Source of the DNA: Mesorhizobium loti CJ3sym
GTDB taxonomy: Bacteria > Pseudomonadota > Alphaproteobacteria > Rhizobiales > Rhizobiaceae
DNA length: 59,029 nt
Direction of reading: 5' to 3'
Assembly (NCBI RefSeq): GCF_000472785.1
Contig: NZ_AXAL01000001.1
Span: 1 to 59,029, forward strand
This document shows positions 36,238 to 45,652 of this stretch, piece by piece. The translations under genes and the position numbers were made by a program. The notes beneath the pieces were generated by a model, which ran no database searches, was not told the origin of the DNA, and saw only the letters and a program-made list of their open reading frames with translations. Positions within the stretch are counted from its first letter, which is position 1. Each line of letters opens with the position of its first letter.

Positions 36238-37893
36238 TCACCATTGCGGCGTTGTCCAATCTGGATATTTCTTCCTGAATTCGCTGTAGAGCGCATCGAT
36301 CTCGGCTTTGCTGACCGGGCGCATCTGCTCATAGAGATAACCGTTCACGCCGCCGGACAATTGGTACTGTGCAATGCGCTTGTATGCGGCACCGATGCCC
36401 TTGCCCTCGAAGATATACTGGTTGGGAATCGTGACGCAGATCTGTGCGCCCGGCTGCAGATGCGTAACAGGGCGGTCCGTCACGACGACATACCTGGATT
36501 TCAATGCGTCCGGCTGGAATCGATCACGACTGTCCACCTGGCAAATCCACCCGACATACGTAAACAGGTCCGGTTTCATGCCGAACAACAGCGCATCGCT
36601 CATGACAGGACCCGAGGCAAACACCGAAAAACGGTCCTCCGGTCCCATCCTGCCGACAAGGTCGTCGATCAGGCGCCTGTATTCGGGGAGATTGTCGAGG
36701 TGCAGTGGAAGTGTGGCCTCCCTGGCGAAGACGAAGCCAACCGGCGACAATAATTGACGACCGGCTGGAAAAAACGTGCCCAGAAAAGCCAACCCGGCGA
36801 CAGCGGCCATGGCGGCGCTCGACCATCGTGATTTCAGGGCCGGCGCCGAGACGATGGAGACGATTGCCTGGGCATAGGCGGGAAAGAGCCAAAGAAACAT
36901 CGGCAGCGAGTGATGTCGTTCCGGGTCCTGGGTCCGGATAAAGATCAAGAAGGTGATCACCGAGGCCATGGCGCAGAACAGGGCAAATCCATTGCGGCGC
37001 GCAACGGAGATGTAGAGGCCCGCAATGATCAGCGCCCAGTTCACATAGCCGAGCCGGGATCCGATTTCACCGAGTTGGGTGACAAAGTTTGTCCTGTATC
37101 CGCTGTAGAGGTCGGCGTAGCTGACTTGCAGGATCTTGGCGATCAGCGGCAGCTGGAAGTTCAACGCTGTCGCGGCAATGAGGAAAACCACACACACGCC
37201 GCCCAGAGCCGCGTTGCGGAAGGCCGGCAAATCCCGGTCCCTTGCGATCTGCAGCAAACCCAGCAATGCCGCCGAAACGGTGATCCCGATGGCGGCATAG
37301 GCGTACCAGCGGCGCAGCATGAATGCCAACCACAGGCATGCGCCAACGGATATTGCGCTCAACACGGGTTCGCGGGTCAGGAACTTCGATTTCCAGAGAA
37401 AATAGGTTGCCGCGGTCAAAGCGAGACAGCCCGCAACATCAGGCATCCCGCGAAGCGTCGGCGCCCAGAACGGAGTGTATAGAAAGGCCGCAATCCAGAC
37501 CGCCACCCAACTTCGGGAAAGTGTCTCGGCGGTCGCCTCCAGATAACTTATTCGGCCGATGGAAAGAACCGCCGGGACCAGGTAAACCGCAACTATCCCG
37601 GCGACGAAGGAGAGCCTTGAACCGCCAAAGACGATGTGAAACGGCATCAAGGGCACCAGGATCGCCACGCCGTAATCTTCGGTCGCGATAGAGATGCTCA
37701 ATTGGCTCAGCCACTTGAAGGGGCTCTCGACCATGAGAGTGCCCTGCTGGTTGAACATGTTGAAATAGGCAGCGTAATCCCAATAGTAGACGGACTCTTC
37801 GAGATTGACGTACACAGCGCTGAGGGCGACCCCAATCAACACTGTGCATAGGTAGGTACCCGTCCAGAATCCGAAGATCTTGTTCTTTGTCAC
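36238..37893 (-). CDS. GT-C-type membrane protein, probable glycosyltransferase
   Basis: The product has about 551 residues with ten or so membrane helices and a soluble C-terminal part of about 150 residues. The first outside loop holds EESVYYWDYAAYFNMF, where the Asp suits the acidic metal or lipid-phosphate site of GT-C enzymes such as the ArnT and GT39 families. Such enzymes move a sugar from a polyprenyl carrier onto a lipid or polysaccharide. No exact family can be named. The GTG at 37893 is chosen because its context is conserved in the truncated copy; an ATG about 50 nt upstream is possible. Confidence 0.7.
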   Translation of the reverse strand: MTKNKIFGFWTGTYLCTVLIGVALSAVYVNLEESVYYWDYAAYFNMFNQQGTLMVESPFKWLSQLSISIATEDYGVAILVPLMPFHIVFGGSRLSFVAGIVAVYLVPAVLSIGRISYLEATAETLSRSWVAVWIAAFLYTPFWAPTLRGMPDVAGCLALTAATYFLWKSKFLTREPVLSAISVGACLWLAFMLRRWYAYAAIGITVSAALLGLLQIARDRDLPAFRNAALGGVCVVFLIAATALNFQLPLIAKILQVSYADLYSGYRTNFVTQLGEIGSRLGYVNWALIIAGLYISVARRNGFALFCAMASVITFLIFIRTQDPERHHSLPMFLWLFPAYAQAIVSIVSAPALKSRWSSAAMAAVAGLAFLGTFFPAGRQLLSPVGFVFAREATLPLHLDNLPEYRRLIDDLVGRMGPEDRFSVFASGPVMSDALLFGMKPDLFTYVGWICQVDSRDRFQPDALKSRYVVVTDRPVTHLQPGAQICVTIPNQYIFEGKGIGAAYKRIAQYQLSGGVNGYLYEQMRPVSKAEIDALYSEFRKKYPDWTTPQW

Positions 37894-38083
37894 TCGAAGC
37901 CGCCAAGGAGGGGAAGAGAACTGCCGGGACCGAACCGAAGCCATCCCATGACACCGCCAGGGGCCGCTCCAGCGAATCTTCTGACTAGATTCATATAGTG
38001 AATTGTTGAGAGCCCAAATGGGCCGATGCTTGAAACGCGCGCGTCGCAAGCATGGAGCACGCCCATAAAGGGCCCACGAAGCA

Positions 38084-38119
38084 GCCGGCAGCGGTGCTTG
38101 CTTGCAAACCGCTGCCGGC
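38084..38119. terminator. Hairpin downstream of the LpxO-like gene
   Basis: Perfect 12-bp arms GCCGGCAGCGGT / ACCGCTGCCGGC with a 12-nt loop lie 20 nt past the stop of the gene. No good T run follows, so it may stabilise the transcript end rather than stop transcription. Confidence 0.5.
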
Positions 38120-38139
38120 AGCGTTGACGGGTTCTCAGT

Positions 38140-38970
38140 TCAGGTGGTTTCGACCTTCTTCGGCTTGGTCGAGCCGATCATCTTCCAGTTCTTGTAGAAC
38201 ATCGAATTGATGCGCTCGACGCTGACCGAGACCACCGCGAGCATGCCTGCGATCAGCCCCGGGAACGGGGACGGCCGGATAATGTCCATGAACACGCAGT
38301 AGCGGCGGCCGTCAAATTCATTGACCGAACGATGCAGCAGCGTGTCGTCGAAAATGAACAGCGGATTGTCGTACCAGTAATTCTTGACGCTGCCGCATTC
38401 GACGAAGATTTCCGACTTCACCGGGACCAGATTGTAGAGGATGCGCAGGCTGAGCCGCAGCGGTCCGAAATGCCAGGAGGTCGATTCGCGCTTGCTGAAA
38501 ACGGAAACGGCGATCGTCTTGATGTATTTGAAATCCTTGTTGAACTCGGCGACGTTGTCGATTTTGTGCTTGCCGTACCACTGGTAGACATACATGCCGC
38601 GTCGGCCGGCGCCGAAATTGGCGTCGATGTCGGCGATGATCTCGTCCTTGCGCGCTTTGAAGATGTCCAGGACCTCATTGACCTCGCGCTGATAGTCAGC
38701 GGGAAACTGCTCCAGCTTCCACACGCCGGGATTTCTGTAGCAGAAGAGATCGACCAGCAGATTGAACGGCGACAGCAGCCAGGTGAACAGGCCGTTGCCA
38801 AGGAAGTAGCCTGAGAACAGCGACAGGTCCTTCCTGTCGTTGCGCAGCACGTCGATCAGGCCGCAAACGATGAAGATCGTCGTCAGGATGGGGATGAAAT
38901 AGAAGCCAAGGGCGAGAAGCGGGATGGCAATGGCGAATTTGCGAAGCGATTTGCGAAGGGTTTTTGTCAT
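38140..38970 (-). CDS. LpxO-like aspartyl/asparaginyl beta-hydroxylase
   Basis: The product has 276 residues. Two N-terminal hydrophobic stretches anchor it in the membrane. The C-terminal half is the iron/2-oxoglutarate domain: STSWHFGPLRLSLRILYNL with the first His, and LFIFDDTLLHRSVNEFDGRRYCVFMDIIRP with the second His and the Arg. Proteins of this form hydroxylate a fatty acyl chain of lipid A (LpxO). It is near the glycosyltransferase-like genes, which could mean that this block modifies the cell envelope. The exact substrate is open. Confidence 0.78.
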   Translation of the reverse strand: MTKTLRKSLRKFAIAIPLLALGFYFIPILTTIFIVCGLIDVLRNDRKDLSLFSGYFLGNGLFTWLLSPFNLLVDLFCYRNPGVWKLEQFPADYQREVNEVLDIFKARKDEIIADIDANFGAGRRGMYVYQWYGKHKIDNVAEFNKDFKYIKTIAVSVFSKRESTSWHFGPLRLSLRILYNLVPVKSEIFVECGSVKNYWYDNPLFIFDDTLLHRSVNEFDGRRYCVFMDIIRPSPFPGLIAGMLAVVSVSVERINSMFYKNWKMIGSTKPKKVETT

Positions 38971-39130
38971 TTTTCCACGCGCGGAGCGCGATCCTGTTGC
39001 GAATGAGGTGCCAAAGTCTCGGCAACGACCACCGCCCGGTCGTGCGCTTTGATAAGGTTTTTTGGGTCACCACACAACGGCCACGGCATTGTGGCCAGGC
39101 GGCTGCCTGGTGGAGCCCGCCGGCATCAGG

Positions 39131-39796
39131 TCAATGCACCGCCGGCAAGCCAAGCTCGTCCCATTTTTCCCTGGCCACGGGATCGCCGACCAGGAACTCA
39201 AAGCCGATGACGCTTTCGCCGTCCTGTGCGAGCTGGCATTTGAATTTCAGACCATACCAGTTTCTGCTACTGCGGAAAGCCGCACCATTTGCTGCAATCG
39301 TGGTTCCTGCGATTTTTTCCTCAGCTGTCGCATAGGGCACGACGCGTTCCGGCTGAAAATCCGCGCGCCAGCGGCGAATCTGGTCCATGGCCTCGAGATT
39401 GCACAATTGCACCATGCGTTCGTCCGAAGCGAAGGTCGCGAGATCAGCGCGCGCCTGCCGGCTGCGCGGATCGGCAAGCGTCTTGGCCGACAGCATTTCG
39501 GTCGGATGGATCATGGCCGGAGCATAGGGCAGTTGAGTTTGAGGGGCATTCGGCGGTGGCGTTGGTGTTGGTGCTCGCGCCTCTGGCGCCGGAAGCGGTG
39601 CTGGCGCTGGCCGCGGCCTTGTCGAAGCCTCGAACTGCTGCGGTGTCAGAATGTCGACCGATACCCGCTCCTCCTCCAGCCGTTTCGGCCGCTTCGGCAG
39701 CGGCATCAGGGCCAGCGTGGCGGCCAGCAGCGTGTGGAGAACGACCGAGGCGGAGATGCCCCAGGGAGAAGCCTCGTTTCGCAGCGTGACGACCAC
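39131..39796 (-). CDS. DUF930 protein with TonB-like N-terminus
   Basis: The product has 221 residues. A membrane anchor (SASVVLHTLLAATLALMPLP) is followed by a Pro- and Ala-rich stretch (PRPAPAPLPAPEARAPTPTPPP), then the DUF930 domain, with LCNLEAMDQIRRWRADFQPERVVPYA and KFKCQLAQDGESVIGFEFLVGDPV. The layout is that of a periplasm-spanning TonB-like protein; the domain function is unknown. I chose GTG 39796, just after the rarA stop; a TTG at 39844 overlaps rarA. The start is uncertain. Confidence 0.75.
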   Translation of the reverse strand: MVVTLRNEASPWGISASVVLHTLLAATLALMPLPKRPKRLEEERVSVDILTPQQFEASTRPRPAPAPLPAPEARAPTPTPPPNAPQTQLPYAPAMIHPTEMLSAKTLADPRSRQARADLATFASDERMVQLCNLEAMDQIRRWRADFQPERVVPYATAEEKIAGTTIAANGAAFRSSRNWYGLKFKCQLAQDGESVIGFEFLVGDPVAREKWDELGLPAVH

Positions 39797-39813
39797 CGGG
39801 CCGCGCAAGCCTG

Positions 39814-41121
39814 TTATTCCCGCTCTTTGCGCAACTTCGCCCAATAATCGAGCCGTTTTCGGATGTCGCGCTCGAAACCGCGCTCTGGCGGGTCATAGAA
39901 GGTCTGGCGGCCCATTTTCTCCGGAAAATAGTCCTGGCCCGAAAAGGCGTCCGGCTCATCGTGATCATAGCGATAGCCAGCGCCATAATCCTCTTCCTTC
40001 ATCAGCTTGGTCGGCGCGTTGAGGATATGCTTCGGCGGCAGCAGCGAGCCATGCTCCTTCGCGGCCCGCGTGGCCGCCTTGAAGGCGTTGTAGACGGCAT
40101 TGGATTTGGGCGCAGTGGCGAGATAGACGGTGGCCTCGGCAAAGGCGAGTTCGCCCTCCGGCGAGCCGAGATAATCGTAGGCGTCCTTGGCGGCATTGGC
40201 GATGACCAGCGCCTGCGGATCGGCAAGGCCGATATCCTCCATCGCCATGCGCACCAGCCGGCGGCCGAGATAGAGCGGATCCTCGCCAGCGTCGAACATG
40301 CGGGCGAGATAGTAGAGCGCGGCATCAGGATCGGAGCCGCGCACCGACTTGTGCAGCGCCGAGATCAGATTGTAGTGCCCGTCCTGGCCCTTGTCGTAGA
40401 TCGGCGCGCGGCGCTGGACGATGCGCTGCAGCCCCTCGGGATCGAAGATCTCGCCAGGCTTGGCGGCACGCCAGACTTCCTCGGCGAGCGTCAGCGATGC
40501 GCGGCCGTCGCCGTCGCTCATGCGAATCAGCATCGTGCGCGCCTCGTCGTCGAGCGGCAGCGCCCTGCCCTCCGTCTCCTCCGCCCTTGTCATCAGCTTG
40601 GCGATGCTCTCCTCGCCCAGCGAATGAAAGACCATGACGCGCGCACGAGACAACAGAGCAGCGTTGAGTTCGAAGGACGGGTTTTCGGTTGTGGCGCCAA
40701 CCAGGACGACCGTCCCATCCTCCATGACAGGGAGAAAGGAATCCTGCTGGGCGCGGTTGAAGCGATGGATCTCGTCAACGAAAAGCAGGGTCTGGCGGCC
40801 GTTGGCACGACGCAACTTTGCCCCCTCGAAGACTTTCTTCAGGTCGGCAACACCGGAAAAGACCGCCGATATCTGCTCGAAGGCCAGGCTGGTCTCGCCG
40901 GCAAGCAGCCTTGCCACCGTGGTCTTGCCGGTGCCGGGCGGACCCCAGAAAATCATCGAGCCGAGCGAGCCCGAACCGATCAGCCGCGTCAGTGCGCCAT
41001 CGGGGCCTGTCAGATGCTCCTGGCCGACAACTTCGTCGAGGTTTTTCGGTCGCAGCCTGTCGGCCAGCGGCCGCCCGGGCGGCACCTTCTCCGGTTCGTC
41101 AACGCTGAACAGATCGGCCAT
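39814..41121 (-). CDS. rarA: Replication-associated recombination protein A
   Basis: The product has 435 residues. It is a AAA+ ATPase: Walker A in WGPPGTGKTTVARLL, Walker B in TLLFVDEIHRFNRAQQDSFL, sensor 1 in LVGATTENPSFELNAALLSRARV. The C-terminal part (VRGSDPDAALYYLARMFDAGEDPLYLGRRL) is the tetramerisation domain of RarA/MgsA/WRNIP1, which acts at stalled replication forks. Length and order are normal. Confidence 0.93.
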   Translation of the reverse strand: MADLFSVDEPEKVPPGRPLADRLRPKNLDEVVGQEHLTGPDGALTRLIGSGSLGSMIFWGPPGTGKTTVARLLAGETSLAFEQISAVFSGVADLKKVFEGAKLRRANGRQTLLFVDEIHRFNRAQQDSFLPVMEDGTVVLVGATTENPSFELNAALLSRARVMVFHSLGEESIAKLMTRAEETEGRALPLDDEARTMLIRMSDGDGRASLTLAEEVWRAAKPGEIFDPEGLQRIVQRRAPIYDKGQDGHYNLISALHKSVRGSDPDAALYYLARMFDAGEDPLYLGRRLVRMAMEDIGLADPQALVIANAAKDAYDYLGSPEGELAFAEATVYLATAPKSNAVYNAFKAATRAAKEHGSLLPPKHILNAPTKLMKEEDYGAGYRYDHDEPDAFSGQDYFPEKMGRQTFYDPPERGFERDIRKRLDYWAKLRKERE

Positions 41122-41179
41122 TTATGTCTTCAGGTTGGGGCATATCTTCAGGTTGGAGCCCGGCCCTTCCGGATCGAGC

Positions 41180-42673
41180 TCAGTAACGCAATACCTGGCG
41201 CAGTATCTGCCCGCCGCGCTCGACGGTAAAGCGCCACCAGCGCGTATCCTGCTGGGCTACTTGCGCCAGCGTTGCGGCGGTGTCGATGGTGGTGCCGTTG
41301 ACCTCGCGCACGATATCGCCCGGCAGGAAGCCGAAATCGGCGGCCGGCGAATCGCGATTGATGTCGATCACCGTCACCCCCTTGAGATCGGTGCGAAGGC
41401 CGAGCTTCTGGGCAAGTCGCGGCGACAATTCCGCGACCTTGGCGCCCGAGAACGGGCTGCGGCCATGCAGCGTCACTTCCGCGGCTTTCGCCCCCTCCGG
41501 CGCGCGCTCCAGGGCGATGTCCATCGCCGCCTGCTGGCCCTTGGTCAGGATCGCGAAATTCGCCTTAGTGCCGATCGACAACGTCGCCATGCGATAGTCC
41601 AGCGCCTCGATGCTCTCGACCGGCTTGCCGTTGATCTGCAGTACGACGTCACCCGGCTTCAACCCGGCCTTGCCGGCGGGTCCCGTGGCTTCGACAGAAG
41701 AGACAAGAGCCCCGGTCGGCTTTTCCATGGCAAGCGATTCGGCGATCTGCGGTGTCACCGCTTCGAACTCGGCGCCGATATAGGGCCGCTCGAAGAAATC
41801 GAGGCCGGCCTTGGCGGCATCGGCGAAAGCGCGCACCATGTTGGCGGGGATGGCAAAGCCGATGCCGATCGAGCCGCCGCTGCGGCTGTAGATGGCGGTA
41901 TTGATGCCAACCAGCTGCCCGCCCATGTTGATCAGAGCGCCGCCGGAATTACCGGGATTGATGGCGGCGTCGGTCTGGATGAAGTAGCCCGAATCCGAGA
42001 CGCCGATATGGCTGCGGGCGAGTGCTGAAACAATGCCGCTGGTGGTAGTCTGGCCGACGCCGAAGGGATTGCCGATGGCCAGCACCAGATCGCCGACCTC
42101 GAGCGCGTCGGAATCACCGATGGCGATAACCGGGAACGGCTTGTCGGACTCGATCTTGAGCACGGCAAGATCGAGCGTTTCGTCCTTGAGCATCACCTTG
42201 CTGGTGAATTCGCGGCCGTCGGCGGTCGCGACCTTGACCTCATCGGCATCCTTGATGACGTGGAAGTTGGTGACGACGACGCCGCTTGGGTCGACGAGCA
42301 CGCCCGAGCCCAGCGACGACTGCGCCCGGGGCTGCGCACGGCCGAAGAACTCCTCGAAGAACGGATCGCCTTCAAAAGGCGATGTGACTTTGGCTGTCTG
42401 CGATGCATAGACGTTGACCACGGCGGGCGCGGTTTGCTTGACCAGAGGGGCAAACGAGAGCTGCACCTCCTCGCGGCCGAACGGCACGCGCTTGTCGGGC
42501 CCCGAGGTGCCATTCTCGCCCTCAACGCCATGCAACAGATCGGTTAGCACGTCCGACAAGCCCGGATCGGCAGGCTTTGCCGCGTCCTCGGCAAGCGCTT
42601 GCCTCACTGCCGGCGCGGCTGCGAACGCCATGAAGGCGCAGAGCAGAACAAGGGACAGTCTTTTGGCGCGCAT
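41180..42673 (-). CDS. DegP/Do-type periplasmic serine protease
   Basis: The product has 497 residues. A signal peptide (MRAKRLSLVLLCAFMAFAA) leads to the trypsin-like domain with the triad His in VVVTNFHVIKD, Asp in DETLDLAVLKIES, and Ser in INPGNSGGALIN. Two PDZ domains follow, with ERPYIGAEFEAVTPQIAESL and SAKVAELSPRL-like GAKVAELSPRLAQKL. It cuts or refolds damaged envelope proteins. GGAGG precedes the ATG at 42673. It stands 58 nt before rarA, so both may be read together. Confidence 0.92.
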   Translation of the reverse strand: MRAKRLSLVLLCAFMAFAAAPAVRQALAEDAAKPADPGLSDVLTDLLHGVEGENGTSGPDKRVPFGREEVQLSFAPLVKQTAPAVVNVYASQTAKVTSPFEGDPFFEEFFGRAQPRAQSSLGSGVLVDPSGVVVTNFHVIKDADEVKVATADGREFTSKVMLKDETLDLAVLKIESDKPFPVIAIGDSDALEVGDLVLAIGNPFGVGQTTTSGIVSALARSHIGVSDSGYFIQTDAAINPGNSGGALINMGGQLVGINTAIYSRSGGSIGIGFAIPANMVRAFADAAKAGLDFFERPYIGAEFEAVTPQIAESLAMEKPTGALVSSVEATGPAGKAGLKPGDVVLQINGKPVESIEALDYRMATLSIGTKANFAILTKGQQAAMDIALERAPEGAKAAEVTLHGRSPFSGAKVAELSPRLAQKLGLRTDLKGVTVIDINRDSPAADFGFLPGDIVREVNGTTIDTAATLAQVAQQDTRWWRFTVERGGQILRQVLRY

Positions 42674-42811
42674 TCGCGAATCCTCCAAGGCAAGTTCGGG
42701 CGCATTGTCCCGACGATTGTGCAAAATGAAAGGCTAAGCCGCTGAAATCCGATTATTTTTAGCAGCAAAAGAGCTACAGCTGAACTTGAAACCGAAACCT
42801 CGTCGGCCCTC

Positions 42812-43438
42812 ATGAAAAAACAACTGGTGTCATTCCGTGACTTTTTGAAGACCGGCAGCTTGGGGCCGATCTCCCCCGACATGACAATGGCCGAGATTGT
42901 CGAAGTGCTCGGCATGCCTGAGCATGCCGATCCAGACTATTGGACGTTCGGAAAGCTCGAAATTTCCTTTGATGTCGAGCCGCCTAGCCAGATGAACTGG
43001 TTTCAAATCGAGGAAGCCGGTTACCTCAAAGGCGAGTTGGAGGTGATCACCGATCGCCTTGCACTTTCGCTGGATGGGTTCAGCGGAAAGACGAAGCCAT
43101 CGCAATTCCTGGATGCCAGCCTATGGGCTCCAGATCAGGTCAAAATTTTCTACGCAGCTAGCGGCGATGACATCTTGCTGAACATCTGCGCCGGATCGAT
43201 CCAGATCCACTTCCGCGTTGACACCGACTTCATCGGCGACCAGGACGCCGAAAGATATTTGAACAGTTCCGCCATTTCGCAATTGGTCGCGGAGATTGAT
43301 TCTCACGCCGTCCTCGACAGTATCTATTCATATCCCTACCCGAAGGCTGAAGAGGTACCTGGAGCGTTCAACTGGACGCCGCTAAGCGGAACCGACTACC
43401 TGAATCTGCCCAATAGGCAAAAAAACACAGACAAGTAA
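42812..43438 (+). CDS. Hypothetical protein of lower GC
   Basis: The product has 208 residues and starts MKKQLVSFRDFLKTGSLGPI. I do not recognise a known domain. The pattern of an N-terminal PDMTMAEIVEVLGMPE, followed by a small beta-rich body (YWTFGKLEISFDVEP...), resembles short stand-alone proteins found near toxins as immunity factors, but no toxin is nearby. No signal or membrane segment is seen. Codon use is less GC-rich than in neighbours (AAAAAACAACTG at the start), which suggests recent transfer. It is convergent with rplQ. Confidence 0.7.
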   Translation: MKKQLVSFRDFLKTGSLGPISPDMTMAEIVEVLGMPEHADPDYWTFGKLEISFDVEPPSQMNWFQIEEAGYLKGELEVITDRLALSLDGFSGKTKPSQFLDASLWAPDQVKIFYAASGDDILLNICAGSIQIHFRVDTDFIGDQDAERYLNSSAISQLVAEIDSHAVLDSIYSYPYPKAEEVPGAFNWTPLSGTDYLNLPNRQKNTDK

Positions 43439-43439
43439 A

Positions 43440-43465
43440 AAGGGGCCCGCAGGCCCCTTCAATTC
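43440..43465. terminator. Bidirectional terminator at the end of the ribosomal block
   Basis: AAGGGGCC and GGCCCCTT (43440-43447 and 43452-43459) around CGCA form an 8-bp stem. AAAA on the left serves as the T run for rplQ; the right side ends TTCAATT for the hypothetical gene. Confidence 0.7.
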
Positions 43466-43484
43466 ACTCCGGAAAGACCGAGCC

Positions 43485-43916
43485 TTATGCGGCCGCAGCG
43501 TCCGCGTCGGTGCCTTCGGCTTCGATGCGGGCTCGGTCGCCGGCGCCCTTGGCCGAGGTGTCACGATCGACGAACTCGATGACGGCCATCGCGGCATTGT
43601 CGCCGTGACGGAAGCCCGCCTTCATGATGCGCAGGTAGCCGCCATTGCGGTTGGCGTAGCGCGGCGCGATGGTGTCGAACAGACGCTTGACGACGCCTTC
43701 ATTGCCGATCTGGGCAATGACCTGGCGGCGGGCGTGCAGGTCGCCGCGCTTGCCGAGCGTCACCAGCTTCTCAACGATCGGACGCAGGTCCTTCGCCTTC
43801 GGCAAGGTGGTGACGATCTGCTCGTGCTCGAGCAGCGACACGGCGAGGTTGGCGAACATCGACTTGCGATGGCTAATGCTTCTGGCGAAGCGGCGGCCTT
43901 TGAAACCGTGGCGCAT
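43485..43916 (-). CDS. rplQ: 50S ribosomal protein L17
   Basis: The product has 143 residues. [37 protein letters not shown] is the family's N-terminal block; L17 binds domain III of 23S rRNA near the exit tunnel. The C-terminal tail, rich in Ala, Asp and Glu, is an alphaproteobacterial extension. AAGGA precedes the ATG. It is the last gene of the alpha-type operon, followed by a terminator. Confidence 0.95.
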   Translation of the reverse strand: MRHGFKGRRFARSISHRKSMFANLAVSLLEHEQIVTTLPKAKDLRPIVEKLVTLGKRGDLHARRQVIAQIGNEGVVKRLFDTIAPRYANRNGGYLRIMKAGFRHGDNAAMAVIEFVDRDTSAKGAGDRARIEAEGTDADAAAA

Positions 43917-44020
43917 GGCTCTTTTCCTTCTTCAGTTGTTCAAGAGGCCGCGGCCTCTGATGGTTTTCCGCATGACCGTCGGATCGAGCGGCTTACGCCG
44001 CCGATCCTTGGAATTCATGC

Positions 44021-45031
44021 TCAATATTGGTCTTCGTAACGCTTAGCGAGGTCTTCGATGTTTTCCGGCGGCCAGTCCGGCACTTCCATGCCGAGGTGGA
44101 GGCCCATCGCCGCCAGCACTTCCTTGATCTCGTTCAACGACTTGCGGCCGAAGTTCGGGGTACGCAGCATCTCGGCTTCGGTCTTCTGGATGAGATCGCC
44201 GATGTAGACGATGTTGTCGTTCTTCAGGCAGTTGGCCGAACGCACCGAAAGCTCGAGCTCGTCGACCTTCTTGAGCAGCGCCGGGTTGAAGGCGAGCTCG
44301 GTGACGGCTTCGGCAGCGACTTCCTTCTGCGGCTCGTCGAAGTTGACGAACAGTCCGAGCTGGTCCTGCAGGATGCGGGCGGCGAATGCAACCGCGTCCT
44401 CGCCGGTGATCGAGCCATCGGTCTCGATGGTCATGGTCAGCTTGTCGTAGTCGAGAACCTGGCCCTCGCGGGTGTTTTCGACCTTGTAGGAGACCTTCTT
44501 GACCGGCGAATACAGGCTGTCGACCGGGATTAGACCGATCGGCGCGTCTTCGGCCCGGTTGCGTTCTGCCGGCACGTAGCCCTTGCCGGTGTCGACGGTG
44601 AATTCCATGCGGATTTCAGCGCCTTCGTCCAGCGTGCAGATGACGTGGTCGGGATTGAGGATTTCGACATCGCCAACCGTCTGGATGTCGCCAGCCAGAA
44701 CCGCACCCGGTCCCTGCTTGCGAACGACCATGCGCTTGGGGCCATCGCCTTCCATGCGGATGGCGATTTCCTTGATGTTGAGGACGATGTCGGTCACGTC
44801 CTCGCGCACACCGGCGATGGACGAGAATTCATGCAGAACACCGTCGATCTGCACGGCGGTAACAGCCGCACCGCGCAGAGAAGACAGAAGCACGCGGCGC
44901 AGCGCGTTGCCCAGCGTAAGGCCAAAGCCACGCTCAAGCGGCTCGGCGACCAGCGTGGTCAGCGTCTTCTTCTTCGACGAGAACTCGATCTTGTTCGGCT
45001 TGATCAGTTCTTGCCAATTTTTCTGGATCAT
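44021..45031 (-). CDS. rpoA: RNA polymerase alpha subunit
   Basis: The product has 336 residues. The N-terminal domain ([26 protein letters not shown]) makes the dimer and binds beta and beta-prime. The C-terminal domain with [20 protein letters not shown] and [17 protein letters not shown] holds the Arg used for UP-element DNA contact. Length is normal. AAGGA lies 7 nt before ATG 45031; an in-frame ATG earlier is not supported. Confidence 0.96.
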   Translation of the reverse strand: MIQKNWQELIKPNKIEFSSKKKTLTTLVAEPLERGFGLTLGNALRRVLLSSLRGAAVTAVQIDGVLHEFSSIAGVREDVTDIVLNIKEIAIRMEGDGPKRMVVRKQGPGAVLAGDIQTVGDVEILNPDHVICTLDEGAEIRMEFTVDTGKGYVPAERNRAEDAPIGLIPVDSLYSPVKKVSYKVENTREGQVLDYDKLTMTIETDGSITGEDAVAFAARILQDQLGLFVNFDEPQKEVAAEAVTELAFNPALLKKVDELELSVRSANCLKNDNIVYIGDLIQKTEAEMLRTPNFGRKSLNEIKEVLAAMGLHLGMEVPDWPPENIEDLAKRYEDQY

Positions 45032-45135
45032 GATGCTTTCCTTCCGTTGACCCGCCACCATCCAATCGTGGCGGGCGACCTGGAATGCCGTGGAGGAGCG
45101 CCCCTAGGGCGCTCACGCGGCGTTCGATAAATTGC

Positions 45136-45525
45136 TTAGACGCGGCGCTTCTTGCGCGGGCGGCAGCCATTGTGCGGGATCGGCGTCACATCACGGATCG
45201 AGGTGATGGTGAAGCCGGCCGCCTGCAGGGCGCGCAGAGCAGACTCACGACCCGAGCCAGGTCCGCAGACCTCGACTTCGAGCATGCGCATGCCGTGTTC
45301 CTGGGCCTTCTTGGCAACGTCCTCGGCAGCCATCTGGGCAGCGAACGGGGTCGACTTGCGCGAACCCTTGAAGCCCTGGGCACCGGCCGACGACCAGGCA
45401 ATCGAATTGCCCTGCGCGTCGGTGATGGTGATCATCGTGTTGTTGAAGGTCGAATTGACGTGGGCAACGCCCGACGAGATATTCTTGCGTTCGCGACGGC
45501 GAACACGAGCGGCTTCCTTGGCCAT
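45136..45525 (-). CDS. rpsK: 30S ribosomal protein S11
   Basis: The product has 129 residues. [26 protein letters not shown] and [42 protein letters not shown] are the strongly conserved blocks. S11 lies at the platform near the mRNA path. AAGGA precedes the ATG. The gap to rpsM upstream is 127 nt and holds a repeat. Confidence 0.96.
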   Translation of the reverse strand: MAKEAARVRRRERKNISSGVAHVNSTFNNTMITITDAQGNSIAWSSAGAQGFKGSRKSTPFAAQMAAEDVAKKAQEHGMRMLEVEVCGPGSGRESALRALQAAGFTITSIRDVTPIPHNGCRPRKKRRV

Positions 45526-45582
45526 GATAGTCCTTTCAGTTGATCTCTACACCGCCGTAATGCCAGCGGCTCCACCTTTGAA

Positions 45583-45652
45583 AGCGAGTAGTGAGTAGGG
45601 AATAGCGAATAGGAGACCCCTACTCGCCAATGGCTACTCGCTATTCGCTCAC
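45583..45652. repeat. Imperfect inverted repeat between rpsM and rpsK
   Basis: The stretch is built from variants of GAGTAGGGAATAGCGAATAGG on one side and CTACTCGCTATTCGCTCAC on the other, 11 of 14 paired in the core. Copies of such CTATTCGCTA units occur in many rhizobial genomes. It abuts the rpsM stop codon. Confidence 0.7.
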
